NCBI RefSeq assembly: GCF_001975665.1
Contig: NZ_CP019419.1
Span: 186,001 to 250,000, forward strand
Source of the DNA: Polaribacter reichenbachii
GTDB lineage: Bacteria; Bacteroidota; Bacteroidia; Flavobacteriales; Flavobacteriaceae
Direction of reading: 5' to 3'
DNA length: 64,000 nucleotides
Positions 53,118 to 63,158 of the stretch are shown here, one piece after another (the first letter of the stretch is position 1; each line of letters begins with the position of its first letter). A model generated the notes under the pieces. It searched no databases, was not told the DNA's origin, and worked only from the letters and a program-made list of their open reading frames with translations. Made by a program: the position numbers and the translations under genes.

Positions 53118-54452
53118 TTATAAATTTCTAACTGCATTTTTAAATTGACGCCCTCTATCTTCGTAACTTTCGAATAAATCGAAACTTGCACAAGCTGGCG
53201 ATAATAAAACTGCATCTCCTTTTTCTGCCAATTTATGAGATACTTTTACAGCTTCTTCTGCACCTGCAGTTTCTACAATAAAATCTACAACATTGCCAAA
53301 CGTGTTTTTAATTTTGGCATTATCTAAACCCAAACAAACAATTGCCTTAACTTTTTCTCTTACTAAAGGCAATAAATCTGCATAATCGTTCCCTTTATCT
53401 ACACCACCAACAATCCAAACTGTAGATTTATCCATACATTCTAATGCATAAAAAGTAGCATTAACATTGGTAGCTTTAGAATCGTTTATATATTCTACGC
53501 CCATAATTTTACCAACATTTTCTAGACGATGTTCTGCACCCTCAAACTCTGCCAAACTTTCTTTAATAAACTCTTTTCTTACACTTAACAATTGTGCAGC
53601 CATAGCAGAAGCCATCGCGTTTTTTGTATTGTGTTTTCCTTTCACTGATAATGTTGAAATAGGCATATTTATTTTTTCTTTATTTATATTGATCATTATT
53701 GTATTTTCTTTGATATAAGCTCCATATTCTAATTCCTTTTCAAGCGAAAAAGGAACCAGTTTTGCGCTTGTTTTATTAACTTTTAACCAATTATTTATAG
53801 CTTCATCATCTGCGTCATAAATTAAATAATCAGTTAATTTTTGATTTTTTGTTATTCTAAATTTTGAGTCGATATATTTATCAAAATCATATTCATATCT
53901 ATCTAAATGATCTGGTGTAATATTGGTTATAATTGCAATATGTGGACAGAATTCCTGAATACCATCTAACTGAAAACTACTGATTTCTAACACATAATTC
54001 TTAAAATCGTTTTCTGCTACTTGTTTTGCAAAACTGTCGCCAATATTACCAGCAACACCAACATTAATACCTGCATTTTTTATAATATGATGCGTTAATA
54101 ATGTGGTCGTTGTTTTACCATTAGAACCTGTAATTCCGATAATATTTGCATTAGTAAATTGTGCTGCAAATTCAATTTCAGAAATTACCGGAATCGAATT
54201 TTTTATCAATTTTTGAATTAAGGCAACTTTATCAGGAATACCTGGACTTTTCATTACAACATCAGCATTTAAAATTCTGCTTTCTGTATGTTGATTTTCC
54301 TCAAAATCTATTTCGTTATGTAAAAGAACTTCTTTATACTTTTTTGATATTGCGCCTTTGTCTGACACAAAAACTTCAAAACCTTTTTGTTTTCCTAAAA
54401 TTGCTGTTCCAGCTCCACTTTCTCCTCCTCCAAGAACAACTAGCCTTCTCAT
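53118..54452 (-). CDS. murD: UDP-N-acetylmuramoylalanine--D-glutamate ligase
   Basis: A 444-residue Mur ligase: VVLGGGESGAGTAIL, ATP loop GITGSNGKTTTT, NVGVAGNIGDSFA, and later YINDSKATNVNATFYALE. It adds D-Glu. It is 1 nt from mraY. Confidence 0.97.
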   Translation of the reverse strand: MRRLVVLGGGESGAGTAILGKQKGFEVFVSDKGAISKKYKEVLLHNEIDFEENQHTESRILNADVVMKSPGIPDKVALIQKLIKNSIPVISEIEFAAQFTNANIIGITGSNGKTTTTLLTHHIIKNAGINVGVAGNIGDSFAKQVAENDFKNYVLEISSFQLDGIQEFCPHIAIITNITPDHLDRYEYDFDKYIDSKFRITKNQKLTDYLIYDADDEAINNWLKVNKTSAKLVPFSLEKELEYGAYIKENTIMININKEKINMPISTLSVKGKHNTKNAMASAMAAQLLSVRKEFIKESLAEFEGAEHRLENVGKIMGVEYINDSKATNVNATFYALECMDKSTVWIVGGVDKGNDYADLLPLVREKVKAIVCLGLDNAKIKNTFGNVVDFIVETAGAEEAVKVSHKLAEKGDAVLLSPACASFDLFESYEDRGRQFKNAVRNL

Positions 54453-54453
54453 A

Positions 54454-55680
54454 CTATCTTAATTTTAAAGTAACAATTGTAAATACTGCTAATAGAATTC
54501 CGATAATCCAAAAACGTACTACAATTTTACTTTCGTGATAATTTAACTTTTGATAATGATGATGCAAAGGCGCCATTTTAAAAATTCTTCTACCTTCACC
54601 AAATTTCTTTTTTGTGTATTTAAACCAAGAAACTTGCATAATTACAGATAGGTTTTCTACTACAAAAACCCCTGCTAAAATTGGCAATAACAATTCTTTA
54701 CGAATCGAAATTGCAATAACAGCTATAATTCCACCAATGGTTAAACTACCAGTATCACCCATAAAAACTTGAGCAGGATATGTATTGTACCATAAAAACC
54801 CAATTAAAGCTCCTGCAAAAGCAAGGATAAAAACTGTCATTTCTCCCGAGTTTGGTATGTACATTACATCTAAATAATCTGCAAAAATGATATTACCAGA
54901 AACCCAAGCAAATACTGCTAGTGTTATCACAATAATTGCTGATGAACCTGCTGCTAATCCATCAATACCATCTGTTAAATTTGCTCCGTTAGAAATACCT
55001 GTAATAATAAATACTGATATAAAAATGAAGATTATCCAACCGTATTTTTCGTAACCATCACCTAAAAAACTTAAAGGTTTTGCATAATCGAATTCATTAT
55101 TTTTAAAGAAAGGCACTGTTGTTTTTGTTGATTTATGTGCTTCTCCAAAAACTTGTTTCTTTCCATTTTCTTGTATAATTTGTTGTTCAACTGGTAATTG
55201 TTCTTTAATAGTTACTCCATCATTAAAATAAAGCATAGAACCAACAATAATTCCTAAACCAACTTGACCTAATACTTTAAACTTGCCACTTAAACCTTCT
55301 TTGTCTTTTTTAAATACTTTAATATAATCGTCTAAAAAACCAATAGAACCCATCCAAACTGTGGTAATTATTAAAATTACGATGTAAATATTATCTAACT
55401 TTGTTAATAAAATTACCGGAATTAAAGTTGCCAAAATAATGATTACACCACCCATTGTTGGTGTACCCGATTTTTGTTTTTGACCATCAAGTCCTAAATC
55501 TCTAACTGTTTCACCTATTTGTTGTTTTCTTAAAAAATCGATAATTCTTCTACCATAAATAGAGGAAACTAATAAAGACAAAATAAAAGCTGCTGCAGCT
55601 CTAAATGTGATAAACTGAAACACACTTGCACCTGGAATGCTAAACTGACTTTCTAAATATTCGAATAAATAATACAGCAT
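54454..55680 (-). CDS. mraY: Phospho-N-acetylmuramoyl-pentapeptide transferase MraY
   Basis: A 408-residue membrane enzyme with 10 helices; motifs [28 protein letters not shown] and [12 protein letters not shown] with the aspartates of the active site. It links UDP-MurNAc-pentapeptide to undecaprenyl phosphate (lipid I). A polar insert (about residues 155-195, with [17 protein letters not shown]) makes it longer than E. coli MraY (about 360); such inserts occur in Bacteroidetes. Confidence 0.97.
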   Translation of the reverse strand: MLYYLFEYLESQFSIPGASVFQFITFRAAAAFILSLLVSSIYGRRIIDFLRKQQIGETVRDLGLDGQKQKSGTPTMGGVIIILATLIPVILLTKLDNIYIVILIITTVWMGSIGFLDDYIKVFKKDKEGLSGKFKVLGQVGLGIIVGSMLYFNDGVTIKEQLPVEQQIIQENGKKQVFGEAHKSTKTTVPFFKNNEFDYAKPLSFLGDGYEKYGWIIFIFISVFIITGISNGANLTDGIDGLAAGSSAIIVITLAVFAWVSGNIIFADYLDVMYIPNSGEMTVFILAFAGALIGFLWYNTYPAQVFMGDTGSLTIGGIIAVIAISIRKELLLPILAGVFVVENLSVIMQVSWFKYTKKKFGEGRRIFKMAPLHHHYQKLNYHESKIVVRFWIIGILLAVFTIVTLKLR

Positions 55681-55682
55681 TT

Positions 55683-57149
55683 CTAGTTCTTTTTTAGTTG
55701 TTTAAAACAATTAGTAACTTCCTCTAAATCATCAAAATGAGTTCTTACCCCATTTATTTCTTGATAATTTTCATGTCCTTTTCCAGCAATTAAAATGATG
55801 TCTCCAGTTTTAGACATTTTACACGCTGTTTTTATAGCTTGCCTTCTGTCTAATACTGTTAATGTTTTTCTATAGTTTTCAGGAGAAACCCCAACTTCCA
55901 TTTCATCTAAAATGGTTTGTGCATTTTCTGTTCTTGGATTATCTGAAGTAAAAATGGCTTGATTACTTAATTGTGATGCAATATTTGCCATTTTTGGTCT
56001 TTTTGTTTTATCTCTATCACCTCCACAACCTACAACTGTAATTACATTTTCGTTGTTGGTTCTAATATCGTTAATGGTTTCTAATACATTTTTTAATGCA
56101 TCTGGTGTGTGTGCATAATCTACAATTGCAGTAATTCCATCCTCAGAAATTGTGTACTGAAAACGCCCACTTATACTCTCTAACTGACTTACAATGGTTA
56201 AAATTTCTAGATTATCTAAACCTAATAATTCTGCTGTTGCAATAATTGCAGTTAGATTATAAATATTAAAAACGCCAATTAATTTAGTCCAAACTTCAGT
56301 TCCATCTACAGCAATTAAAGTTCCAGAAAGTTGTTTTTCTAAAATTCTAGTTTTATAATCTGCTAAGGTTTTTAAAGCGTAACTGTATTTTTTTGCCTTG
56401 GTGTTTTGCAACATAAAGTTGCCATTTTTATCGTCGATATTAGTTAATGCAAAAGCCGATTTTGGCAAAGCATCAAAAAATTTCTTTTTTACATTTCTGT
56501 ATTCAGCAAAAGTTTCATGATAATCTAAATGATCGTGAGAAAGGTTGGTGAAAATTCCGCCAGCAAATGTTAAACCTTCAGTTCTTTTTTGATGAATTCC
56601 ATGCGAACTTACTTCCATAAAACAATACTCAACACCAGCCTCTAACATCATATCTAAATACTTGTTGATTGTAACTGAATCTGGAGTGGTATGTGTGGCC
56701 TTAAATTCGGTTTCATCAACCAAAATTTTAACCGTAGACAATAAGCCTACTTTATAACCTGCTTTATGAAATAATTGATACAAAAGTGATGCAATTGTAG
56801 TTTTACCATTTGTACCTGTTACGCCAACAACCTGGAATTTTGTTGATGGATTATCATAAAAATTAGAAGCCATAATTGCCAAAGCAACATTAGCATCATT
56901 TACTTGAATATAAGTAATTCCTTCTTTTTTATCCGAAGGAAAATCTTCGCAAACAATAGCAGTTGCACCTAATTCAATGGCTTTATTTATGTATAAATGC
57001 CCATCTACTTGCACACCCTTTTGCGCAATAAAAACATCGTTCTTTTCAATTTTTCTAGAATCGAAAACAATCTGATTTACATCAATATTGGTAACACCAA
57101 ACACTTGTTTAATAGCTACTTTGTATAATATGTCTTGTAAATTTTTCAG
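55683..57149 (-). CDS. murE: UDP-N-acetylmuramoyl-L-alanyl-D-glutamate--2,6-diaminopimelate ligase
   Basis: A Mur ligase of 488 residues. The frame stays open upstream of the GTG at 57104; its codons give [14 protein letters not shown] before VFGVTNID, which is the expected MurE N-terminus, and the first possible initiator is CTG at 57149, one base after the ftsI stop. The ATP loop is [14 protein letters not shown]. The amino-acid selecting motif DNPRTE near the C-terminus indicates meso-diaminopimelate. It adds the third stem residue in the cytoplasm. A GTG start at 57104 would be 15 residues shorter. Confidence 0.93.
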   Translation of the reverse strand: MKNLQDILYKVAIKQVFGVTNIDVNQIVFDSRKIEKNDVFIAQKGVQVDGHLYINKAIELGATAIVCEDFPSDKKEGITYIQVNDANVALAIMASNFYDNPSTKFQVVGVTGTNGKTTIASLLYQLFHKAGYKVGLLSTVKILVDETEFKATHTTPDSVTINKYLDMMLEAGVEYCFMEVSSHGIHQKRTEGLTFAGGIFTNLSHDHLDYHETFAEYRNVKKKFFDALPKSAFALTNIDDKNGNFMLQNTKAKKYSYALKTLADYKTRILEKQLSGTLIAVDGTEVWTKLIGVFNIYNLTAIIATAELLGLDNLEILTIVSQLESISGRFQYTISEDGITAIVDYAHTPDALKNVLETINDIRTNNENVITVVGCGGDRDKTKRPKMANIASQLSNQAIFTSDNPRTENAQTILDEMEVGVSPENYRKTLTVLDRRQAIKTACKMSKTGDIILIAGKGHENYQEINGVRTHFDDLEEVTNCFKQLKKN

Positions 57150-57150
57150 T

Positions 57151-59166
57151 TTATGATAATTTTAAAATAATGGTACTTCCTTTTACTAACTTTTCTCCTT
57201 TTTTTATCGACTGCGATTTTACTTTCCCTACTCCAGAAAATTTTACTTTTAAGCCAATGTTTTCTAACATAGAAATGGCATCCATTCCACTCATTCCCTT
57301 AACATCTGGCACTTTCGTAAAATCTACACTTAAAAGTTTGTTATACTTTTTATATTGATCGTCTATTGTAGCAAATTCTACTTTATCATCTACAGACTGA
57401 TTATCAATAGGCGTAGTTGTATAAATTTTCTGAGCAATTTCTTTAAAAACAGGCGCTGCAACAGTTGCACCATAATATCCTTTCTTTTTATCAGGATTAT
57501 GCACAACCACAATGCATGAATATTTAGGAACATCCGCAGGAAAAAAACCAGCAAAAGAAGCCACATATTCTTTTGTAGAATAGTAACCACCCTCCCATTC
57601 ACCTTTATTATTTTTAGTTCTTGGAATATATTTTTTAGCAGTTCCTGTTTTACCAGCCATAGAAAAATTAGAAGAGTAAATATTATCTGCAGTACCTTTA
57701 ATCACCACATTTTCCATTACTTTTCTAATCTTTTTTAAAGTTTCTTCGGATGCAATTTGTGGATTTATAATTTCGGTTTCAAAAACTTTTTCTGCTTTAT
57801 CTTCTCTTCTTAATTCTTTTACAAAACGAGGTTTTACCATTACTCCGTTATTAGCAACCGCGTTGTAAAACATTAGCGTTTGCATTGGTGTTACAGAAAT
57901 TCCATACCCCCAAGACATCCATTCTAAAGAAATTTTACTCCAACTTTTATCTGATGGTTTTGGCACATAAGGTTTACCTTCTCCTTTAATTTGAAAACCA
58001 ATTGGTTTTGTAAATCCGTATTTTTCTACTTTATCAATAAATTTTTCTGGTTGATGATCGTAATGCTTTTTAATCAACTTAACAATACCCACGTTTGATG
58101 AAACCTCAAAAACACGAGCTGCAGAAATTTTACCATAACCACCTCTTCTAGAATCTTCTACTTTTCTATTATTGATATAAATTCTGCCTTTTTCTGTATC
58201 TACAACAGTAGAAGTATCTATTACTTTATCATCTAAAGCCGCCATTAAACTTGCCAATTTAAAAGTAGAACCTGGCTCGTGACTTTCCCAAACTGCGTAA
58301 TTTCTTTTTTCGAAATATTTTCCTTTCGATGTTCTTCCTAAATTAGAAATCGCTTTAATTTCTCCTGTTGCAGTTTCCATAACAACAGCACAACCATGAT
58401 CTGCCTCAAAACGCTCTAACTGACGTAATAATGCGTGATGTGTAATATCTTGAATATTAACATCTATAGTTGTAATGATATCATGACCATCTATTGGCTC
58501 TTTTTCGTTCACATCAGAAATTGGTTTCCATTGGTTTTTTGCTATTTTCTGCTTCCATCTTAAACCATTTTCACCTTGCATAAAATCAGCAAAAGCTCCT
58601 TCTATACCAGCTTCTCCTCTAAAATCATCGTAACCAATTGTACGTTCTGCAATTTTACCTATTGGATGCTCACGTACTGTTTTATGTTCTGCAATAAAAC
58701 CACCTTGATAAACACCCAACTTAAAAATTGGAAATGTTTTCATTTTTAGATAATCGTTATAACCAACATTTCTGGCAATTAGCAAATACCTATTCTTACG
58801 TTTTTTTGCGTTTCTTAATTTAGTTTGATAATAATTTGCAGACCTACCAAACATTTTTGATAACTCTTTAGATAAACCTGCAATATTTTTTTCGAACACT
58901 TTACCATCTACAGCAACAACATCCATTCTAATGGTATATTTAGACATTGAAGTAGCTAACAAATTACCATCTGCAGCATAAACATTTCCTTTATTTGCAG
59001 CAATTGTAAATTGTTTAACAGTAAGTTCTGTAGAAAGCTTTTTATATTTTTCGCCTTGAAAATACTGTATATCTACAACCCTAAAAATGATTGCAAACAA
59101 AATTAGCGTCATAAAAGAAGCTACTATGTAGAATTTGGTAAGTATGCTTTTTTTGTGAGTTGCCAA
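57151..59166 (-). CDS. ftsI: Division transpeptidase (PBP2/FtsI type) with C-terminal PASTA domain
   Basis: A 671-residue bitopic protein: N-terminal helix about 12-34; dimerisation domain about 50-215; transpeptidase with S300-T-F-K303, S356-S-N358 and K506-T-G508; and one PASTA domain (about 612-671, VPDVKGMSGMDAISMLENIG). It cross-links septal peptidoglycan with FtsW. A PASTA-bearing FtsI resembles SpoVD of Bacillus more than E. coli FtsI. Confidence 0.96.
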   Translation of the reverse strand: MATHKKSILTKFYIVASFMTLILFAIIFRVVDIQYFQGEKYKKLSTELTVKQFTIAANKGNVYAADGNLLATSMSKYTIRMDVVAVDGKVFEKNIAGLSKELSKMFGRSANYYQTKLRNAKKRKNRYLLIARNVGYNDYLKMKTFPIFKLGVYQGGFIAEHKTVREHPIGKIAERTIGYDDFRGEAGIEGAFADFMQGENGLRWKQKIAKNQWKPISDVNEKEPIDGHDIITTIDVNIQDITHHALLRQLERFEADHGCAVVMETATGEIKAISNLGRTSKGKYFEKRNYAVWESHEPGSTFKLASLMAALDDKVIDTSTVVDTEKGRIYINNRKVEDSRRGGYGKISAARVFEVSSNVGIVKLIKKHYDHQPEKFIDKVEKYGFTKPIGFQIKGEGKPYVPKPSDKSWSKISLEWMSWGYGISVTPMQTLMFYNAVANNGVMVKPRFVKELRREDKAEKVFETEIINPQIASEETLKKIRKVMENVVIKGTADNIYSSNFSMAGKTGTAKKYIPRTKNNKGEWEGGYYSTKEYVASFAGFFPADVPKYSCIVVVHNPDKKKGYYGATVAAPVFKEIAQKIYTTTPIDNQSVDDKVEFATIDDQYKKYNKLLSVDFTKVPDVKGMSGMDAISMLENIGLKVKFSGVGKVKSQSIKKGEKLVKGSTIILKLS

Positions 59167-59171
59167 TTTTA

Positions 59172-59498
59172 TTAATCTTTAATCGTTACTTTTATTTTTT
59201 TCGGAGGAGTTTCTGATGGTTTTAACCCTCTTGCCTTTGCTTTTTCTCTTATACTAGATTCCATTTTCATTCGCATTAAAATGGTACCTGTATCTACATA
59301 TTCTGCTCTTAACTCTCTTTTCCTTTTATTTAATTCTGATATTTCGAAAACTTTCTTTTCAGAACTATGCGCACTATAAATCATTATTAACATTAACAAC
59401 ACCACAAAAATGATAATTCGCCAATTTTTAAAAGCTGATTCATCTGTAAGGAAACTTCCTCTTAGAAAATCGTAAATCCCTTTTTTAACTTTTGCCAT
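59172..59498 (-). CDS. ftsL: FtsL-like division protein
   Basis: A 108-residue bitopic protein: helix about 28-43, then a leucine-zipper-like heptad stretch (VFEISELNKRKRELRAEYVDTGTILMRM) and a basic end (PKKIKVTI). The sequence is poorly conserved; topology and position between rsmH and ftsI identify it. Confidence 0.85.
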   Translation of the reverse strand: MAKVKKGIYDFLRGSFLTDESAFKNWRIIIFVVLLMLIMIYSAHSSEKKVFEISELNKRKRELRAEYVDTGTILMRMKMESSIREKAKARGLKPSETPPKKIKVTIKD

Positions 59499-59499
59499 T

Positions 59500-60408
59500 C
59501 TAATTCTTTAAAGTTGCAATTCTTAACTTTGCACTTCTTGCTCTGTTGTTCACTTTTATTTCTTCTGGTTTCGGCACAATTAATTTTCCCACTTTTTTTA
59601 ATGGTTCATTAGAATTCCCAAAAACATCTTTCTCTGGTTCACCCTCAAACAAACCAGTTCTTATAAATCTTTTTACTAATCGATCTTCTAAAGAGTGATA
59701 AGAAATAACACTTAGCCTACCTTCTTCATTTAATAAATTTGGCACTTGTTCTAAAAACTCTTTTAAAACATCTAATTCTTCATTCACTTCAATTCTGATC
59801 GCCTGAAAAATTTGAGCCAATATTTTATGTTCTTTTGCTTTTGGCAAAACTGTTCTTAAAGCTTCTTTTAACTGAAAACTAGTTTCAATTTTTTTATTTC
59901 CTCTATCGTGAACTATAAGTCTAGCGATCTTTCTTGAATTTCTTAACTCACCATAAGCAAATAAAATAGCCGCTAATTGCTCTTCTGAATAATTATTGAT
60001 GATTTCTTGCGCTGATTTTTTAGATTTCTGATTCATTCTCATATCTAAATCACCTTCAAAACGCGTAGAGAAACCTCTTTCCGCTTCGTCAAATTGATGA
60101 GAAGAAACTCCTAAATCCGCTAAAATTCCATCAACTTTTTTTATTCTGTGAAATCTTAAAAATCTTGATATGTATCTAAAATTCTCTGGAATTAACACAA
60201 AACGTTCGTCATCAATCTCATTTGCTAAAGCATCAGGATCTTGATCAAAAGCAAACAATTTTCCGCTTTTACCAAGTCTATTCAAAATTTCTCTTGAATG
60301 ACCTCCACCTCCAAAAGTTACATCAACATAAACACCATCTTCTTTAATAGCTAATGCATCTATACTTTCGTGCAATAAAACAGGACTGTGGTAATTACTC
60401 ATTATCAT
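59500..60408 (-). CDS. rsmH: 16S rRNA (cytosine(1402)-N4)-methyltransferase RsmH
   Basis: A 302-residue enzyme: HSPVLLHESID near the start, the SAM loop VDVTFGGGGHSREIL, LFAFDQDPDAL, GILADLGVSSHQFD and SYHSLEDRLVKRF. It methylates C1402 of 16S rRNA. Start M1 (60408) or M3 (60402) are both possible. It overlaps mraZ by 14 nt. Confidence 0.96.
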   Translation of the reverse strand: MIMSNYHSPVLLHESIDALAIKEDGVYVDVTFGGGGHSREILNRLGKSGKLFAFDQDPDALANEIDDERFVLIPENFRYISRFLRFHRIKKVDGILADLGVSSHQFDEAERGFSTRFEGDLDMRMNQKSKKSAQEIINNYSEEQLAAILFAYGELRNSRKIARLIVHDRGNKKIETSFQLKEALRTVLPKAKEHKILAQIFQAIRIEVNEELDVLKEFLEQVPNLLNEEGRLSVISYHSLEDRLVKRFIRTGLFEGEPEKDVFGNSNEPLKKVGKLIVPKPEEIKVNNRARSAKLRIATLKN

Positions 60409-60862
60409 TATTATTTGAATCTCCCATTACTTCTTCAGCTAAACTTGCAAAATTATCTCTAGCAGCTGCAATTGCTTTTTCGTACTTCTCTTTATCCCAG
60501 ATTTCTATAATCCCTGCTGATGCAGACATTACGATTTCTTTTTTTATACCAGCGAAATCACATAAATTCTTTGGAATTAAAAACCTACCAGTTGCATCTA
60601 ATTCAACTAACTTTACACCCGCCGAAAATATTCTTATGAAATCGTTTGTTTTTTTATTGAACCTATTTTTTTTACTAACCTCTGCCATAGTTACATCCCA
60701 TTCTTGCATTGGATACAACTCTAGACAAGATTCAAAAATAGATTGCTTTAACACAAAACCTTTTTGTAAAACTGGCGCAAGTGCCTTCTTGAAAGCTGAT
60801 GGTAGCATCACTCTTCCCTTGGCATCTGCCTTGCAATTATGTTCACCAATTAGGTTTATCAC
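60395..60862 (-). CDS. mraZ: Transcriptional regulator MraZ
   Basis: A 155-residue protein with two SpoVT/AbrB-like DNA-binding halves (about 8-50 and 83-125); DAKGRVMLPSAFK and LDATGRFLIPKNL are the two copies of the conserved motif. It represses or modulates the dcw promoter by binding three spaced repeats, which are visible just upstream. First gene of the cluster. Confidence 0.96.
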   Translation of the reverse strand: MINLIGEHNCKADAKGRVMLPSAFKKALAPVLQKGFVLKQSIFESCLELYPMQEWDVTMAEVSKKNRFNKKTNDFIRIFSAGVKLVELDATGRFLIPKNLCDFAGIKKEIVMSASAGIIEIWDKEKYEKAIAAARDNFASLAEEVMGDSNNNDNE

Positions 60863-60883
60863 TTAAAATCTCGATTTATAGGT

Positions 60884-60891
60884 CAAAAATA
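60884..60891 (-). promoter_or_regulatory. -7 element of the dcw cluster promoter
   Basis: Minus strand TATTTTTG, 21 nt before the mraZ ATG. The MraZ boxes begin 11 nt upstream of it. Confidence 0.65.
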
Positions 60892-60901
60892 TACAAAATA
60901 T

Positions 60902-60926
60902 ACCACTTTTTACCACTTTTTACCAC
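60902..60926 (-). promoter_or_regulatory. MraZ binding boxes: three GTGGT repeats with 10-bp spacing
   Basis: On the minus strand GTGGT occurs at 60922-60926, 60912-60916 and 60902-60906, each separated by five bases. The (GTGGN-N5)3 layout matches the known MraZ operator. It overlaps the place of the -33 element, as expected for autorepression. Confidence 0.85.
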
Positions 60927-61065
60927 TTTGTTAATAAAAACAGAGCATACCCTTTATTTATCAGCAAAAACAGTTGTTAACAACTCTAACTTACTGATAC
61001 TGAAATCAATTTTTATATCATAAAAAAGAACTACATTTGCGATTAGTGAATTCAAATAAAAATCA

Positions 61066-61830
61066 ATGACTGACAAGTTAAAAACTGAAGGAAAGTTTAC
61101 ATATGCAGAAGCTGGAGAAGGACCTGCAATCATTGTTTTACACGGTTTAATGGGAGCTCTGAGTAATTTTGGCTCTACATTCGAACACTTTTCTAAAGAA
61201 GGTTACACAGTGTTAATTCCTGAATTACCTCTATACACACTTCCGTTAATAAAAACTAATGTCAAGAACTTAGCGGCTTACTTAAAAGAATTTCTTGAAT
61301 ATAAAGAAATTGACAGCGCTATTTTGCTAGGAAACTCTTTAGGAGGTCATATTGCATTGTATTTTACTAAGCATTACCCAGAAAAAGTGAGTGGCCTTGT
61401 ACTTACTGGTAGTTCTGGTTTGTATGAAAAAGCGATGGGAGATAGTTTCCCAAAAAGGGGGAATTACGAGTATATAGAGCAAAAAGCACAAGATGTTTTT
61501 TACGACCCTGCAATTGCAACAAAAGAATTGGTTGATGATGTTTATGCTACTGTAAACGATAGAATGAAAGCCTTAAAAACGCTATCTATTGCTAAAAGCG
61601 CTATAAGACATAATATGGCTAATGATTTACCAAACATGACACAACCAACGTGTTTAATTTGGGGAAAACAAGACGGAGTTACTCCACCAGAAGTTGCTAA
61701 TGATTTTCAAAAATTATTACCAAATTCCAATTTATTTTGGATTGATAAATGTGGGCACGCAGCTATGATGGAAAGACCAGAAGAATTTAATCAAATTCTT
61801 GGTGATTGGTTAAAATCTACGAAATTTTAA
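61066..61830 (+). CDS. Alpha/beta-hydrolase
   Basis: A 254-residue hydrolase: oxyanion region VLHGLMGALSNF near residue 25, nucleophile S91 in LLGNSLGGHI, and catalytic His in DKCGHAAMMERPEEF near residue 236. The substrate is not identifiable. It is 12 nt before engB and starts a three-gene plus-strand unit divergent from mraZ. Confidence 0.88.
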   Translation: MTDKLKTEGKFTYAEAGEGPAIIVLHGLMGALSNFGSTFEHFSKEGYTVLIPELPLYTLPLIKTNVKNLAAYLKEFLEYKEIDSAILLGNSLGGHIALYFTKHYPEKVSGLVLTGSSGLYEKAMGDSFPKRGNYEYIEQKAQDVFYDPAIATKELVDDVYATVNDRMKALKTLSIAKSAIRHNMANDLPNMTQPTCLIWGKQDGVTPPEVANDFQKLLPNSNLFWIDKCGHAAMMERPEEFNQILGDWLKSTKF

Positions 61831-61842
61831 ATTTTTTACGTT

Positions 61843-62454
61843 GTGAAAATTAAATCTGCTGAATTTGTAATGAGTAACAGCAATGTTATTAATGCACCTA
61901 AAGAAAGGCTACCAGAATATGCTTTTATAGGGCGTTCTAATGTTGGTAAATCTTCGTTAATAAATATGTTAATGGAGCGTAAAGCGCTTGCAAAAACTTC
62001 TGGAAAACCTGGTAAAACACAATTAATTAATCATTTTAAAATTAATGATGAGTGGTTTTTAGTAGATTTACCTGGTTATGGTTATGCACAAGTTTCTAAG
62101 AAAAAAAGAGTTATTTTTCAGTACTTTATAGAGAACTATTTTAAAGAAAGAGAACAATTGGTTTGTACTTTTGTTTTGATTGATTCTAGACACGATCCGC
62201 AAAAAATCGATTTAGATTTTATGCGTTTCTTAGGCGAAAACCAAATTCCTTTTTGCTTAATTTTTACAAAATCAGATAAATTACCAAGTTCTAAATTAAA
62301 CAAGCAAATAACATCTTATAAGAAAAAGTTATTGCAACACTGGGAAACTGTACCAACTTCTTTCTTAACCTCATCTACTACTGGTTTAGGTAGAAAAGAA
62401 TTTTTAGAATTTATTGACGGTGTTAATAAGGATGTTGCCAAAGATTTTAAATAA
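61843..62454 (+). CDS. engB: Ribosome biogenesis GTPase EngB (YsxC/YihA)
   Basis: A 203-residue GTPase. The GTG at 61843 gives MKIKSAEFVMSNSN. G1 GRSNVGKSS (30-38), G3 DLPGYGYA, G4 TKSD are clear. It assists assembly of the large ribosomal subunit. Confidence 0.95.
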   Translation: MKIKSAEFVMSNSNVINAPKERLPEYAFIGRSNVGKSSLINMLMERKALAKTSGKPGKTQLINHFKINDEWFLVDLPGYGYAQVSKKKRVIFQYFIENYFKEREQLVCTFVLIDSRHDPQKIDLDFMRFLGENQIPFCLIFTKSDKLPSSKLNKQITSYKKKLLQHWETVPTSFLTSSTTGLGRKEFLEFIDGVNKDVAKDFK

Positions 62455-62460
62455 TCGATA

Positions 62461-63147
62461 ATGCATTCTAATAAAGACAACTTACAGGTTTTGTTTGAAG
62501 ACAATCATATTATAATTGTTAACAAACGTTCTGGTGATATTACTCAAGGTGATAAAACTGGCGACAAACCTTTAAGCGATGTTGTAAAAGAATACCTTAA
62601 AACTAAATACAATAAAGCTGGTAATGTTTTTTTGGGTGTTGTACATAGATTAGACAGACCAACTTCTGGCGTAATTATTTTTGCAAGAACATCTAAAGCT
62701 TTAGAGCGTTTAAACAAAATGCTACGTGATAAGAAAATTGATAAAACCTATTGGGCTGTTGTAAAAAATCATCCGAAGAAAGAAAAAGATACACTTATTA
62801 ATTTCTTAAAAAAGAATCCTAAAAACAATAAATCTTCTGTTTTTAACAAAGAAATTGAAGGCTCTAAAAAAGCTGTTTTACATTATACTGTTCTTAAAAA
62901 ATTAGACAATTATTCTTTGTTAGAAATTGATTTAGAAACAGGTAGACATCATCAAATTAGAACACAATTATCTTCTATAGGCTTCCCTATTAAAGGCGAT
63001 TTAAAATACGGCTTTAACAGAAGTAATAAAGACGGAAGTATTCATTTACACGCAAGAAAAATCGAATTTATTCATCCAGTTTCTAAAGAGCAAATTTCAG
63101 TTATTGCACCAACACCTAATGAAGTAATTTGGAATGCTTGTAACTAA
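62461..63147 (+). CDS. RluA-family pseudouridine synthase
   Basis: A 228-residue protein with a single catalytic domain: catalytic D65 in HRLDRPTSGV, then ETGRHHQIRTQL and the C-terminal HLHARKIEFIHPVS. There is no S4 domain. It is short, like RluC-type single-domain proteins or YqcB/TruC. It converts uridine in tRNA or rRNA; the target is unknown. It is 6 nt after engB. Confidence 0.92.
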   Translation: MHSNKDNLQVLFEDNHIIIVNKRSGDITQGDKTGDKPLSDVVKEYLKTKYNKAGNVFLGVVHRLDRPTSGVIIFARTSKALERLNKMLRDKKIDKTYWAVVKNHPKKEKDTLINFLKKNPKNNKSSVFNKEIEGSKKAVLHYTVLKKLDNYSLLEIDLETGRHHQIRTQLSSIGFPIKGDLKYGFNRSNKDGSIHLHARKIEFIHPVSKEQISVIAPTPNEVIWNACN

Positions 63148-63158
63148 AATATTTTAGT

